Positions 31,640-43,600 of a DNA stretch of 64,000 bases are shown here, piece after piece. Where the stretch lies: assembly GCA_014871385.1 (NCBI GenBank), contig CM026421.1, positions 22,434,865 to 22,498,864 of the forward strand, read 5' to 3'. Each line of letters begins with the position of its first letter. The stretch's first letter is position 1. The DNA comes from Ceratodon purpureus (taxonomy: Eukaryota; Streptophyta; Bryopsida; Pseudoditrichales; Ditrichaceae). Under the pieces are notes generated by a model. It saw only the letters and a list, made by a program, of their open reading frames with translations. It was not told where the DNA came from and did no database searches. The translations under genes were made by a program, and so were the position numbers.

Positions 31640-32680
31640 AAAAATCACTGACCTCATGAGTATAGGTTACTTCATAGTTGTCAAGTACATAGTCATTGAG
31701 TAGGCTGTAGTTTAGGAATTGAGGGTTTAGTGAGGGACGTTTCCTGCGGACGATAAGGCCTATTACTCATGTGTTTAAAATGGTCACAGATTGAACGATG
31801 TTTGAGCCGTATGAATTCATTTTTTGCGTTCTTGTCATATTCTTTACATGCTGAGAAATTGCAAAGAGCAAGTCCTTAATAATAGTTCGTTGGCGGTAAT
31901 ATCGGGCTCGGCACCGACTGAGCCAGGTTCTCGTTGCCATAGCCTAGGGGGCCGATTCAGACCGCAGCATATACGAGGGACGGGTCTAGGCTAAGAGAGA
32001 GGGGGCGCATGCAGCCTCGCAACGACATCCTACATAGTATTCTCTCGGGGGATTCACTTAATGTTAAATTCTACAACCAGCTGCGACCAGCAGGTATTTT
32101 ATGGAGGGGTATTATTTTTCAGGGGTCGAATTTTATGGTATGTTGAATTAGATAATACCCCTGTTTTGCTCAATTGATTGTACTGTTCATTTTATTATAA
32201 ATTTTCTGAACTGGTTTTGAGTGGATGCTAAGTTAGTTTAAAAAATTTGTTTTAGACGGTTTTGGGGTCGGACCTAATGCAGAATGTAAAAAATGCTGAA
32301 AAAATCGAATAACATGCTGAACATCTACGAAATTGAACCAAATTCCAAGAACATGCTCAAACGCATACATTCCACGCCTAACTAAACATTCCACAGAATA
32401 ATCTGCAGTACACTGTTCATTCAAGCATGCATCAAGATGTACGGTGGAACATGCGCTGTGACATCCGACCCCGGTAACAAGTACATATTATCTCTTCATT
32501 CTCTCGTAAAGCCACAATCATCAAGAAGTCACAGGTGCAGAATGAAAGACGAGGCATAACTCCAGCAAATTCTGCAAAGTACCCCACCTCCGACTGCATG
32601 TGTCTATGAACACAGGTGCAAAACTTTTGTATCGTCTGTGCACAAGGGTTTGGTATGCATCAACTACCTATCCTCAAATA
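31640..32680. other. no supported gene
   Basis: No recognisable coding region. A short segment near 31890-31960 (GGGCTCGGCACCGACTGAGCC) faintly resembles the minisatellite core. Confidence 0.4.
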
Positions 32681-32689
32681 ATTCCTAAT

Positions 32690-32833
32690 TTAAATGATAC
32701 AAGCATCGTCTCGAAACAACGCAAAAATGAAGAACAACGGAATTATAGAGGTAACAGCCAACAAAAAGCCGTTACACTCCTGAAGCTGTCGCAAAAATTC
32801 AGAAAACTGAGCATTCAACCTCCCGAGCGCCAT
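32690..32833 (-). CDS. possible small single-pass membrane protein exon
   Basis: 47 codons starting MALGRLNAQFSEFLRQLQ, followed by one hydrophobic segment (FLLAVTSIIPLFFIFALF). An acceptor-like TTTGAATGCAG lies just upstream on the minus strand. Not assigned to a family; it may be part of a captured host gene fragment. Confidence 0.25.
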   Translation of the reverse strand: MALGRLNAQFSEFLRQLQECNGFLLAVTSIIPLFFIFALFRDDACII

Positions 32834-33239
32834 CTTCAGACCTGCATTCAAAGAAAAAGCACCCGAAGTCAGTACTCCGGGCACCCGCAACCTCCCAAGT
32901 ACTTCTCCGATCAGGGCACCGAATTAAGATCCTGAATAAGGTGTGCTTAATAGGTTTAGGGAAATCGTTTAGATTGAATGAAATTGAACTCGCAGAATCA
33001 CATGGAACTTGGTGCTATCTAATCCAGTCGACTACCGAAACAGAAGCATCAAAATCTGACAGTTTACCCAGCAACGCGTACATCATGAAGAAGAAAAACC
33101 CCTACCACCCGTTTCACTCCTACAACACCGAGAGTTTGAGAGAAAACAGTAGGGAAACTAACAACGACCGTAGACATAAGTAACAGCAGAGAGCAGGAAG
33201 GAACTCACCTCGGTGGCTGCGAAGGAGAAAACGACCTGA

Positions 33240-33623
33240 TCAGAGTTCCATCTTCTTGTCCTCGACCTTCGTTCGCACCGTGGCCAGGTCCTCAATCTTC
33301 ATTTTCCGGAGCTCCTCTGCGTCTACCTCGGTGGGTGCGAACGCTGCGAAATTTCTGGACCAGGCGCTGCGGACAAAGGAGACCTTCTCCACCCAGCCAG
33401 GTTCGGCGATGAGAAAGTATTCCCACATCGCCAGGCGTAATGCTTGGAACTCCTTCGTCGACTGAAGAAAGTCCCGGGACTCCTTGCAAATGTGGGAGTA
33501 CGTCCACATCATCTCCAGGTCCTCCCAAAGCGGATTCACGCATCCCCAATCCTCCCACGAAGACACCAACCTCAGGCGCACAAAGACGGGCGAGAAGATG
33601 GCGCTCATCAGAGCCGGCTCCAT
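33240..33623 (-). CDS. uncharacterised ORF, 127 codons
   Basis: The protein is Trp/Glu-rich (SWEDWGCVNPLWEDLEMMW; RLAMWEYFLIAEPGWVEK) with a charged C-terminal helix (AEELRKMKIEDL). The composition looks protein-like rather than random, and it lies on the same strand as the channel exon and the 1,493-codon ORF. No homologue in the window and no recognised domain. It may be a captured fragment or part of a nested element. Confidence 0.35.
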   Translation of the reverse strand: MEPALMSAIFSPVFVRLRLVSSWEDWGCVNPLWEDLEMMWTYSHICKESRDFLQSTKEFQALRLAMWEYFLIAEPGWVEKVSFVRSAWSRNFAAFAPTEVDAEELRKMKIEDLATVRTKVEDKKMEL

Positions 33624-34575
33624 CGTAGGTGCGGCGGATCACAGACTTCCTGGACGACGGTGCAGCAAGGTGAGATCGCGGAAAATTGAGCGCAGAGACA
33701 AAGTGCAAATAACAAGGGAGTTTGGAAGCAAAATGCAGGAACGTCTTCTGAGCGAAGGGGTACTGGGAATGCAAAAATGGCTGAGAAGACTGCGCCGACA
33801 GCAAGGGTAGGGACATCATGAGAGTTTCATCGGTTTTAGATCTACCAGGCCTACGTTTTAGGGTACCTGATGATGACGGAAATGGGCTGCACTCAAATCC
33901 CAGATCGTGGGAATGTCTGCGTGTCCCATCTCCAAAACGCAATTATTATTCCACGAACCTGGGGTACAATCGAGCTTGTCAAAACATACTCTTTTCTCAT
34001 CATGAACAGAGTACTTAACCCACGTACTTGGAGGGACTGATTTGAAAGGAAATGATTTGAAAGGAACTGATTAAACCTGAACCCACTTGACGTAAGAAGA
34101 GAACCAGATTTATCCTTTTCATTAAAAAAATAGAAATAAAACTAATAAATAAAAATTAAAAATTAAAGAAACACTTACTATTACTAAGCGGGAGATTCAT
34201 TACATTCAGCAGCCTAATGAGAAGAGGCCTGCTACGACCAAGGTTCTAACAGACAAAGATTTATAACCAGAGCTTTTAAAAAAAAAAAAACGCACCTCTT
34301 AAGGGGTACTTAAAGGCGCACCTCACGGAACACCTTGAAGGGAATAAAAATAACCTGGGAAGGAAATAAAAAACCAATCAGAGATTAATCTTGAACAGTT
34401 CATTCGACCTGATACAAGCCAATATTATATCCAGCAACTGCATCATTGCGATGAAATCCAGAAACATAGCTCTTCAGTAAGAACAGAATCCGATGGTTAC
34501 AAAAACTAAGCAAAATACCATATAATTTTAAGCAAAGAAATTCATATCAGAGTTTCAAAAAATTATATATCATAC

Positions 34576-34740
34576 CATAATTGAGGGCATGAAAACGCCT
34601 CCCGGAGTAGCAACACCGTATGCAAGATTGAACAGAACAGAAAACGACATTGAGAGCAGGATGAGACTCCGTGTGCTGAAATAGGTGTCCAGTTCGCTAC
34701 CCATCGCAAACAACTGCTTCACTGTCTGCTCTCCCAAAAG
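34576..34740 (-). pseudogene. captured chloride-channel (CLC) exon fragment
   Basis: Minus-strand frame of about 55 codons ending at a donor (CCTCAATTATG/GTATGATA). It encodes EQTVKQLFAMGSELDTYF, a hydrophobic helix LILLSMSFSVLFNLAYG, and then VATPGGVFMPSIM. This corresponds to the conserved CLC region with a GIATPSGLF-P-I signature lining the anion pathway. Family members have about 700-800 residues; only this exon is recognisable. It therefore looks like a fragment captured by the element, as Pack-MULEs do. No flanking CLC exons were identified with confidence. Confidence 0.5.
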
Positions 34741-35004
34741 GTCAACCACTTAGGTAAGGAATAACGATGCATAAGAAGTTAACGAACATAATAAAAAGAT
34801 CCATGAGAATCAACCATCATCGGAGTAATCTGTAAGTCATCGTCTTAAAATAGAGTGCGGAATCAAACAATGATATCAGTAAATATCATACCTCCTGAGG
34901 AACTGTATGCATCCAAAATAAAAAATAGAAAACAAGTAGGTGTTCCACGAATGAGGGCGGATAATAAACTTACTGAAAACTAAAAAATCCGCATGAACTC
35001 CATA

Positions 35005-38000
35005 TCATTGTTTGGAGACAAAGTCATCTAACACCTGTTTGTCTTCCTCTGCGAGACAATAAACATTGTGTCTACTGTCGAAGGTAAGAGCAATACTAGA
35101 AATGATACAATCTACATCTATCCATTGAGTGTCGGTGACATCGTATTTAAATTTATTGCGGCCTGTTCCTTTTGAAAACCAATTGAACATAACTTGAACA
35201 GTTGGAGAACCACTTACCTTCTTACCTGTAGTGGTGGCGCGGTTGAGCAAGTCGATGGGGTTACGTGAAGGGCCCCATTTGGTGCCGTAAGACCTCCTGA
35301 TTTTTTGAACTCTCCCAATCCACCATGACCCCTTATCTGACCCCGTCGTTACAGCCACGGGTGATCCTCTCTTTTGCTGGCTCTGTCTGCTGCGTCTTTG
35401 AGCGGCTCTGCAGGTAGATGGTGCGGAGAGTGTTTCGTCTTCTTCGAAGTAGACTCCACAATCTGTCCCCAACCCGACAAGACATGTGCTACTAGAAGTA
35501 GAAGCAGATAAGTAGTCCTCGGCATTGTTAAAATAAACAGAGTTTTTTATTCTAGTTAGGCGATCTTTGGACAAAAATGGATTACCATTAAGTTCCGAAA
35601 CCAACGTGGATTTGTATATCACCTTGCTACAATACGAAACCACAGGTGAGATGCGTGGGGCTGCTATGTCGTTGCAGGGCAAGTCTTCCCCTGTACTCAG
35701 AATTTCCCGAATGGCGTGTCGGCACTCATCTTGGGCAACTTCGACTGGATCCAAGTCATCTTCAATCAGAGGTTCCACGCCAGGTTCCATCTCAGGGCAC
35801 TCTTCCAAGGGATGCTCAGACACTGCTTCCGTCAACATCGACTCACGCAGAACCTCGCCATCACCATCCTCTCCCCGCACGGGCGTCACTGTCGGCACGT
35901 AGCTCCAGTGCTTTGAGTCCAGAGCCTCCACGACCCAGGGCTCCAGAAACCATCTCTTTTCCCGAGCAACATTTGAAGGTGCCATATTGAGAGTTCGAAG
36001 CATGCTCTGGGCCGATTTAAGTCCTTCTTTCAGGCACTGTACAATATCATCGTCACATTGGAGCCCAGAGAAGTCACTCAGGTCTGCAGCCCTTTCGCCC
36101 TCCCCCAACGGATGAAGCTTTGCCCAAATGTTTCTCTGCTTATTATGAACCCTGTCAAACCGTAAGCCATTTTCTCCGTACTCGATTGCAGCAAGGTGGT
36201 TGACTGTGTTCGCACACCCCAGGAGTTCGTGGAAGTCATACGACCTCTCCATGCCCTGCATTCCACCTACCTTGCTGAAAAAAATCTCACACGAATCTGA
36301 CCCGGTCAAATGCAAGGGGACAGCCAAGTCTGAGTGGAATTCTCGGAAGTACTTAATCAGTAGCACTACGAAGTGGCAACTTAATTGAATGTCTAGGTAA
36401 CACTGATTAGATACGAAACACTCCTGCACTGACAATGTCTTAGTGTTACCGCCAACACTATGATCTCCAAACCTGAACCAGAGTTTCCATAATCGGAAAA
36501 AGAATGAAACCTTGGCTGCGAGGACCACTCTCTCTTTCAACGTGAGAGACAATGAGAGAAAAATATCAACATAATCAGACACAATCTGCAAGTACATTTG
36601 AGTACCAAGGGTTCGTTCCTGATGAGCGTCCCGATCAACTTGAAGTTTTTTGAGACTGTCCCGGACCTTCACAGAGCAGAGTCGCTGGGCACTCGCCCAA
36701 TTCTGGCGATCCGCCCTTTGAACATCCTCCAATCTCAAGCCATGATCATCGTATGTAAACTTGTTGTATACCTGACCAATGTGTTCAAGTAAACATATAT
36801 CTGCTCCTAGCTGTAGACTCTTAACAGCTGAATCTAAAGGATTAATTAATTTCTTCCCATTATGGACATAATCTTGATCGTGTAAGCCAACAACCCGTCC
36901 TGAATCCAGAATTGAACCAGACAACTTCCATCCCAACCACCCCACATTAAACCTGACCCCGGATACCTCTGTGAAGTCCTGTAACATTAGCTGCCGTCGT
37001 CGCGAATCTCCATCAGAGGCGTGTCCGATAATGGGGCCGACAACTTCCTCACAGTGTTCCTGCCACAATCCATCAATTACCGACCACTGTTCCCGAACCC
37101 AAGCACTATTGAAGCAATTACAGGTGACATTCACAACCAGCACAAGCCTCGGCAGCCTATCATGGAGTGGATTAACCATTATAACCCTCGCAAAACTACC
37201 GATGCGATTTAACTTAAAGGCCTCAACAACATTATTGTAACCATCCTCTCCAGACCCTACAACAGGCCTGAAATGGGAGTCACATCGGTGATCAGTTTTT
37301 GAACCACAAAAACCGACAAGAACATCATTACGAGAGTCCCAAGAAATTCTACTTTTAACTTTAGTCTCGTCCTCCGCCAACATAACTGGTACTGCCCCTG
37401 TAATTCCGTAGGCAGCCTTAGATTCCCGATAGATATCTGCAACACATTTAAATATGGAAGCATGTTCTCCTGCGATGAACTGCACCCCTTTCTTATTTTC
37501 CCTTTTAGTACTCGAGTAAGAAGGTCCAACAAAATTCAGCGCAAACAAATCAACCATCCGACGCCCACCGTATATCTTCATAGCTTGTGAGAATGACTTG
37601 GTATTTTTTGAGTACCTAAATCCTCCCTTGGCACGATTCAGATTAGTGGCGACATCCCTGAGGAAGTCCCACAGTGCTGGCTTTCCCCCGAACGCATTGG
37701 TTCTGTGAGCAGCCAGTATATTGTTACAGAAAGTTAAGACATCCTTTCTGTTAAAACTCTCGACAGCGCTAAGTTTGAGACCCTTCGAACATAGTTTTAG
37801 TTGCGCCACCTTAGCTTTCATAAGCCAATGCAACGTTTTTTCTTCTTTGAATTTCTTGGCGAGGACTCTGCTACGACCAGCCAGTTCCCTTATGGACAGA
37901 TAATCAACCCTACGGCCAGGGCAGTGATCTCGGAAGCCTCTTTTAACCAAAGCATGGTTTTCACGAACCACCCTAAGTCGAAAGTCATTCTCACGTGGTA

Positions 38001-39486
38001 TTTCAACACATTCAGAGCAAGTGTAATTCTGGAATGGTTCATTATTTAAACTGAGACGCTTGCACCTAGCATGACGAAAACACCCATCCACAGTGACAAT
38101 CTCTCCTCGACCCATGAACTCCGCAGAGGTGGCTGGTTCAGGAACCCACATCCTCCCTGGTTTCGGGTCATGCAGAAGAGGGAGTATCTCGTGTTGGAAA
38201 CCCCCATATGACACAGACTGACTCCTCAATCCCCAACAGAGTAGACTTAGCGGGTCGAAATACTCACCAGCTTCCGAAGAGGAGCAGTTCCCGACTGAAT
38301 GCTTCTCGGAGGCCTTAAACCAAGCATGCAGATCATGTTGGTTTCCAACAGTAGACCGTGACGAAGAAGACGGCCTACCTCTTCGACCGGTGTATATTGC
38401 ATTCGAGGAGGTCCTTTCTCCCGCGCTCAAATCTTGCAAAGCCTTGCTGTGCTTCAAGCCATGCAAGTGATTTTGCAAATTTGCCTTGAGATTTTTCCTT
38501 GCGGGACATAGCTGAAACATTTCTCCATCGACCTTGCATCGGACCTTATACCAAAAACTCTTGAGTTGTGTCAAATCTTGATCACCGACAACGACAAAAG
38601 GACCCTGCCCTGAGTCAACCTCGCCATTCACCTCCTCCAATATGGCCAATCCTTCTTCGACAAAACGCCTGTGATCAGCAGCCGTGATGATGATGGCTTT
38701 CCCCTTCGGCGCTTGAGACTGCGGATGGTTACAATATTCCACGCCCTTTCTTCGACACCAAGATCTGATGTGCAAAGAACTCTGCAGGTGCGATTTCTTG
38801 AAGTTGGCGAAGAGGTTATGAATGGCAGATTTTGAATGATCTCCAGTGGTGCCTCCAAAGTCTTTCCCGCATTCCTCGCAATGCAGCTTCACCACCCCAA
38901 CCTCGTTTAGGTCGTAGGATTTCAGATGCCACAAATGATCATCGAAATCGATCTGCCCCAACTCTTTTTGCAACTTCATAACCTGCGCTTTATACTTCTC
39001 CATCACCTCCTCGCCGACCAGAGTAGATAGCAAATAGATCGCGGAGTACGGTTCACAGGCATCCGGTACTGCTGCACATGGGGTCGTAGGAGTCGGAGGA
39101 GGGGGGTCTCCAAAAACATCTTCTTCGCTTGGAAACTCCACAACCTCCACCGGGACCGACAGTTCTCCTTCGCCATCTGCTTCAAGTCGTCTCCTCTTCG
39201 CTGGTCCTTCGTCACCCACCTCGCAGTCCGGAATAACGTAGACCTTCTCTCCCACCAGGTTCATCCCCTCGAAGGTGCGCTTAATCCTGCATTTTTCTTC
39301 CACATCCCAGAACACGAATGGCCACTCTACGCAACCTCCTGCCTCCAATTTCGCTCTCAAGTCCCTGCAGGACTCGTTTTCACGACAAACAAGCGGGCTG
39401 ATAAGTTCGGGATTGGACTCTTCGTCCACCAAACTGTATAGTTTCACCTTGCATGTAGACATCTCCGATCCCACAAGCCGCAACAC
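35005..39486 (-). CDS. large transposase-like protein with C-terminal chromatin-reader-like region
   Basis: A single uninterrupted frame of 1,493 codons. An N-terminal region of unknown type (FVFWDVEEKCRIKRTFEGM) is followed by KRRRLE and an acidic proline-rich linker, then two Cys/His-rich zinc-finger-like blocks (LHCEECGKDF...; SWCRRKGVEYC). A further Cys block (YTCSECVEIP) precedes a central domain with AEDETKVKSRISWD and GHASDGDSRRR, which could supply acidic residues of an RNase H-like transposase. The C-terminus (WWIGRVQKIRRSYGTKWG ... VQVMFNWFSK ... YDVTDTQWIDVDCI) resembles a BAH or Tudor type module. It lies inside Y, antisense to the cargo gene and probably in an intron. An open frame this long suggests recent activity. 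The exact transposon superfamily is not recognised. Confidence 0.5.
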   Translation of the reverse strand: MLRLVGSEMSTCKVKLYSLVDEESNPELISPLVCRENESCRDLRAKLEAGGCVEWPFVFWDVEEKCRIKRTFEGMNLVGEKVYVIPDCEVGDEGPAKRRRLEADGEGELSVPVEVVEFPSEEDVFGDPPPPTPTTPCAAVPDACEPYSAIYLLSTLVGEEVMEKYKAQVMKLQKELGQIDFDDHLWHLKSYDLNEVGVVKLHCEECGKDFGGTTGDHSKSAIHNLFANFKKSHLQSSLHIRSWCRRKGVEYCNHPQSQAPKGKAIIITAADHRRFVEEGLAILEEVNGEVDSGQGPFVVVGDQDLTQLKSFWYKVRCKVDGEMFQLCPARKNLKANLQNHLHGLKHSKALQDLSAGERTSSNAIYTGRRGRPSSSSRSTVGNQHDLHAWFKASEKHSVGNCSSSEAGEYFDPLSLLCWGLRSQSVSYGGFQHEILPLLHDPKPGRMWVPEPATSAEFMGRGEIVTVDGCFRHARCKRLSLNNEPFQNYTCSECVEIPRENDFRLRVVRENHALVKRGFRDHCPGRRVDYLSIRELAGRSRVLAKKFKEEKTLHWLMKAKVAQLKLCSKGLKLSAVESFNRKDVLTFCNNILAAHRTNAFGGKPALWDFLRDVATNLNRAKGGFRYSKNTKSFSQAMKIYGGRRMVDLFALNFVGPSYSSTKRENKKGVQFIAGEHASIFKCVADIYRESKAAYGITGAVPVMLAEDETKVKSRISWDSRNDVLVGFCGSKTDHRCDSHFRPVVGSGEDGYNNVVEAFKLNRIGSFARVIMVNPLHDRLPRLVLVVNVTCNCFNSAWVREQWSVIDGLWQEHCEEVVGPIIGHASDGDSRRRQLMLQDFTEVSGVRFNVGWLGWKLSGSILDSGRVVGLHDQDYVHNGKKLINPLDSAVKSLQLGADICLLEHIGQVYNKFTYDDHGLRLEDVQRADRQNWASAQRLCSVKVRDSLKKLQVDRDAHQERTLGTQMYLQIVSDYVDIFLSLSLTLKERVVLAAKVSFFFRLWKLWFRFGDHSVGGNTKTLSVQECFVSNQCYLDIQLSCHFVVLLIKYFREFHSDLAVPLHLTGSDSCEIFFSKVGGMQGMERSYDFHELLGCANTVNHLAAIEYGENGLRFDRVHNKQRNIWAKLHPLGEGERAADLSDFSGLQCDDDIVQCLKEGLKSAQSMLRTLNMAPSNVAREKRWFLEPWVVEALDSKHWSYVPTVTPVRGEDGDGEVLRESMLTEAVSEHPLEECPEMEPGVEPLIEDDLDPVEVAQDECRHAIREILSTGEDLPCNDIAAPRISPVVSYCSKVIYKSTLVSELNGNPFLSKDRLTRIKNSVYFNNAEDYLSASTSSSTCLVGLGTDCGVYFEEDETLSAPSTCRAAQRRSRQSQQKRGSPVAVTTGSDKGSWWIGRVQKIRRSYGTKWGPSRNPIDLLNRATTTGKKVSGSPTVQVMFNWFSKGTGRNKFKYDVTDTQWIDVDCIISSIALTFDSRHNVYCLAEEDKQVLDDFVSKQ

Positions 39487-39489
39487 CCT

Positions 39490-40180
39490 AAACCCACAAC
39501 CCTAATTGCAAAACAAAACAACTACAAAATGAACCAGAAATCCGAAGGACAGACTCTGGACACCACAAACGGTATTCCAACGTACCCTCGAGAGCATCAT
39601 CCGACCCTAAGCCACACACAAGCTTCGCGCCCAGCGGAAGAAACGGATCTGACACACAAGTGCTTTTCCACGCGCTGTGACTGCTCTTCCACGCGCATAC
39701 TCACAGAATCCTAAAGGACCCGCCCATTTTCTCCCGCCTAGATCCTCCAATCTCAGCCATCTGTCCTAAAATCTCCCAATCCAACGGTTTAGGTAATACC
39801 CTAGACCCTAATTGAATACCCTAGAAAACCTAAACCTAGGTCCCTACATTAAATCCAGCCACTGATTACAGGTTTAGATCCCATAAATTAATATACAGCA
39901 TAGTACATTAATTAAAAAAAAAAACAAATACAAACCATTAACATGTACTCTATATTACTTACAATTAATTTGCACTATTTATTAGAAGCCTATATTTCAA
40001 ATAACATTCTTATAATTTTTAGGCAAATGTTATAAAACCCACCGTATATTTGTTCTCTCCTAGTTTCTACAGTTTTTATTAAGTGAATCCCCCGAGAGTA
40101 TTCTGCGTTCCTTGTGATTTTGGTGTCCCTTCTGTTCGTCTTCCATTCCCCTACACTGCAAACCTCATTGAGCATTTAGT
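39490..40180. other. no supported gene; telo-box-like words
   Basis: AT-rich with several CCCTAA/AAACCCTAA-like words (39488-39510, 39790-39840), common in plant promoters. It may be the upstream region of the minus-strand 1,493-codon gene. Confidence 0.35.
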
Positions 40181-40619
40181 AAATACTGCAGCTCCTGGAG
40201 CAGATCGAAGTCGAGGACGACATGGAGGAAGAATCAGTCGACCGGAGTATGCGAGCACCAGTAAAGCTCAAGCCCAGCAACCATATTCAGGTGACGACTT
40301 CATGTGATATTCTGTTCTGCATTATATACGTCTTCCTTTAGCTTGTTGATGCCATCCATTTTGAGAATTTGGAGCTTCTGGTAAGTACGCATTAGGTCTC
40401 GCGAGGATACCTAATTTCCAGGGTTTTCTGAGAGAATACAAATTTCGATGTCGCAGCCTCAAACCGGTGCGGGAAGCAGTACCAGCGACAGCGGTGGTCC
40501 TTTCATCGCGACCAGAGGAGGCAACGTCATGATCGCAACACCCTCAAACAATCAGGTATGAGCTAATGCTTGGGCTCCAACTCCGATCAGCTCATGTCGT
40601 AATATCACTCTATTCTACA

Positions 40620-43600
40620 GCCCTTTCAAGTAGCGTCGCAGCCCTCGGCATAATGCCTCGGTTTAGGGTACACCCGCTGCGGCTCCCACTCTGGTCATTT
40701 TATGTTGATTTGTAAGTTGTATTGTGTGCCCCTCTCGCATCCCCGCAGCCCTCGGCATACTGCCTCGGTGCCCAGCACTTGTGCCGGAGGCTCCAACTCT
40801 AGGCTTCTTCTGTTGATTTGTAAGTTGCATTGTGTGCCCCTCTACAATCCTTGCAGCCCTCGGCATACTGCCTCGGTGCCGAGGTCTTCTGCTGGGGGCT
40901 CCTCCTCTGGTCTTTTTATGTTGATTCTTAAGTTGCATTGTGTGCGCCTTGAGCAGCCACGCAGCCCTTGGCATCAAGCCTCGGTGCCGAGGACTCGCGC
41001 TGGGGGATGCAATTTTGGTCTGTTTATGATGTTTTATGAGTTGCATTGTGTGCCCCTTGAGCAGCCTCGCAGCCCTTGGCATCAAGCCTCGGTGCCGAGG
41101 ACTTATGCTGGGGGCTCCTACTCTGGTCTTGTTATGTTCATTTTTAAGTTGCATTGTGTGCCCTCCTAGCAGCCGCGCAGCCTTTGGCTTCATGCCTCGG
41201 TGCCGAGGACTTATGCTGGGGGCTCCTACTCTGGTCTCTTTATGTTCATTTTAAAGTTGCATTGTGTGCCCCTTAAGCACCCTCGCAGCCCTTGGCATCA
41301 AGCCTCGGTGCCGAGGACTTATGCTGGGGGCTCCAATTTTGGTCTGTTTATGATGTTTTTTAAGTTGCATTGTGTGCCCCTCAAGCAGCCTCGCAGCCCT
41401 TGGCATAATGCCTCGGTGCCGAGGACTCGCGCTGGCGGCTCCAATTTTGGTCTTCTTATGTTGATTTGTAAGTTGCATTGTGTGCCCCTTGAGCAGCCTC
41501 GCAGCCCTTGGCTTCATGCCTCGGTGCCGAGGACTTACGCTGGGGCCTCCAGCTCTGGTCTTTTTATGTTAATTTGTAAGTAGCATTGTGTGCCCCTTAA
41601 GCAGCCTCGCAGCCCTTGGCTTTATGCCTCGGTGCCGAGGACTTATGCTGGGGGCTCCCACTCTGGACTTCTTATGTTGATTTGTAAGTTGCATTGTGTG
41701 CCCCTTGAGCAGCCTCGCAGCCCTTGGCTTCATGCCTCGGTGCCGAGGACTTATGCTGGGGGCTCCAATTTTGGTCCTTTTATGATGTTTTATGAGTTGC
41801 ATTGTGTGCCCCTTAAGCAGCCTCGCAGCCCTTGGCTTCATGCCTCGGAGCCGAGGACTTATGCTGGGGGCTCCCACTCTGGTCTTCTTATGTTGATTTG
41901 TAAGTTGCATTGTGTGCCCCTTGAGCAACCTCGCAGCCCTTGGCTTCATGCCTGGGTGCCGAGGACTTATGCTGGGGGCTCCAATTTTGGTCCTTTTATG
42001 ATGTTTTATGAGTTGCATTGTGTGCCCCTTGAGCAGCCTCGCAGCCCTTGGCGTATTGCCTCCGTGCCTTGGACTCCCGCTGGGGGCTCCAATTTTGGTC
42101 CTTTTATGATGTTTTATGAGTTGCATAGTGTGCCCCTTAAGCAGCCTCGCAGCCCTTGGCATCAAGCCTCGGTGCCGAGGACTTATGCTGGGGGCTCCAA
42201 TTTTGGTCTGTTTATGATGTTTTTTAAGTTGCATTGTGTGCCCCTCAAGCAGCCTTGCAGCCCTTGGCTTCATGCCTCGGTGCCGAGGACTTATGCTGGG
42301 GGCTCCAATTTTGGTCCTTTTATGTTCATTTTAAAGTTGCATTGTGTGCCCCTTAAGCAGCCTCGCAGCCCTTGGCATGAAGCCTCGGTGCCGAGGACTT
42401 ATGCTGGGGGCTCTAATTTTGGTCCTTTTATGATGTATTATGAGTTGCATTATGTGCCCCTTAAGCAGCCTCGCAGCCCTTGGCATCAAGCCTCGGTGCC
42501 GAGGACTTATGCTGAGGGCTCCTGCTCTGGTCTTTTTATGTTGATTTTAAAGTTGCATTGTGTGCCCCCCTAGCAGCCTCGCAGCCCTTGGCATGAAGCC
42601 TCGGTGCCGAGGACTTATGTTGGGGGCTCCAATTTTGGTCCTTTTTTGTTCATTTTAAAGTTGCATTGAGTGCCCCTCTAGCAGCCTCGCAGCCCTTGGC
42701 ATGAAGCCTCGGTGCCGAGGACTTATGCTGGGGCCTCCAGCTCTGGTCTTTTTATGTTAATTTGTAAGTAGCATTGTGTGCCCCTTAAGCAGCCTCGCAG
42801 CCCTTGGCTTCATGCCTCGGTGCCGAGGACTTATGCTGGGGCTCCAACTGTGGTCTTCTTATGTTGATTTGTAAGTTGCATTGTGTGCGCCTTGAGCAGC
42901 CACGCAGCCCTTGGCGTACTGCCTCCGTGCCTTGGACTCCCGCTGGGGGCTCCAATTTTGGTCCTTTTATGATGTTTTATGAGTTGCATTGTGTGCCCCT
43001 TAAGCAGCCTCGCAGCCTTTGGCTTCAAGCCTCGGTGCCGAGGACTTATGCTGGGGGCTCCTGCTCTGGTCTTTTTATGTTGATTTTAAAGTTGCATTGT
43101 GTGCCCCCTTAGCAGCCTCGCAGCCCTTGGCTTCATGCCTCGGTGCCGAGGACTTATACTGGGGGCTCCAATTTTGGTCCTTTTATGTTCATTTTAAAGT
43201 TGCATTGTGTGCCCTTAAGCAGCCTCGCAGCCCTTGGCATGAAGCCTCGATGCCGAGGACTTATGCTGGGGGCTCCAATTTTGGTCCTTTTTTGTTCATT
43301 TTAAAGTTGCATTGTGTGCCCCTCTAGCAGCCTCGCAGCCCTTGGCATCAAGCCTCGGTGCCGAGGACTTATGCTGAGGCCTTCAGCTCTGGTCTTTTTA
43401 TGTTCATTTTAAAGTTGCATTGTGTGCCCCCTTAGCAGCCTCGCAGCCCTTGGCTTCATGCCTCGGTGCCGAGGACTTATGCTGGGGGCTCCAATTTTGG
43501 TCCTTTTTTGTTCATTTTAAAGTTGCATTGTGTGCCCCTCTAGCAGCCTCGCAGCCCTTGGCATCAAGCCTCGGTGCCGAGGACTTATGCTGAGGCCTTC

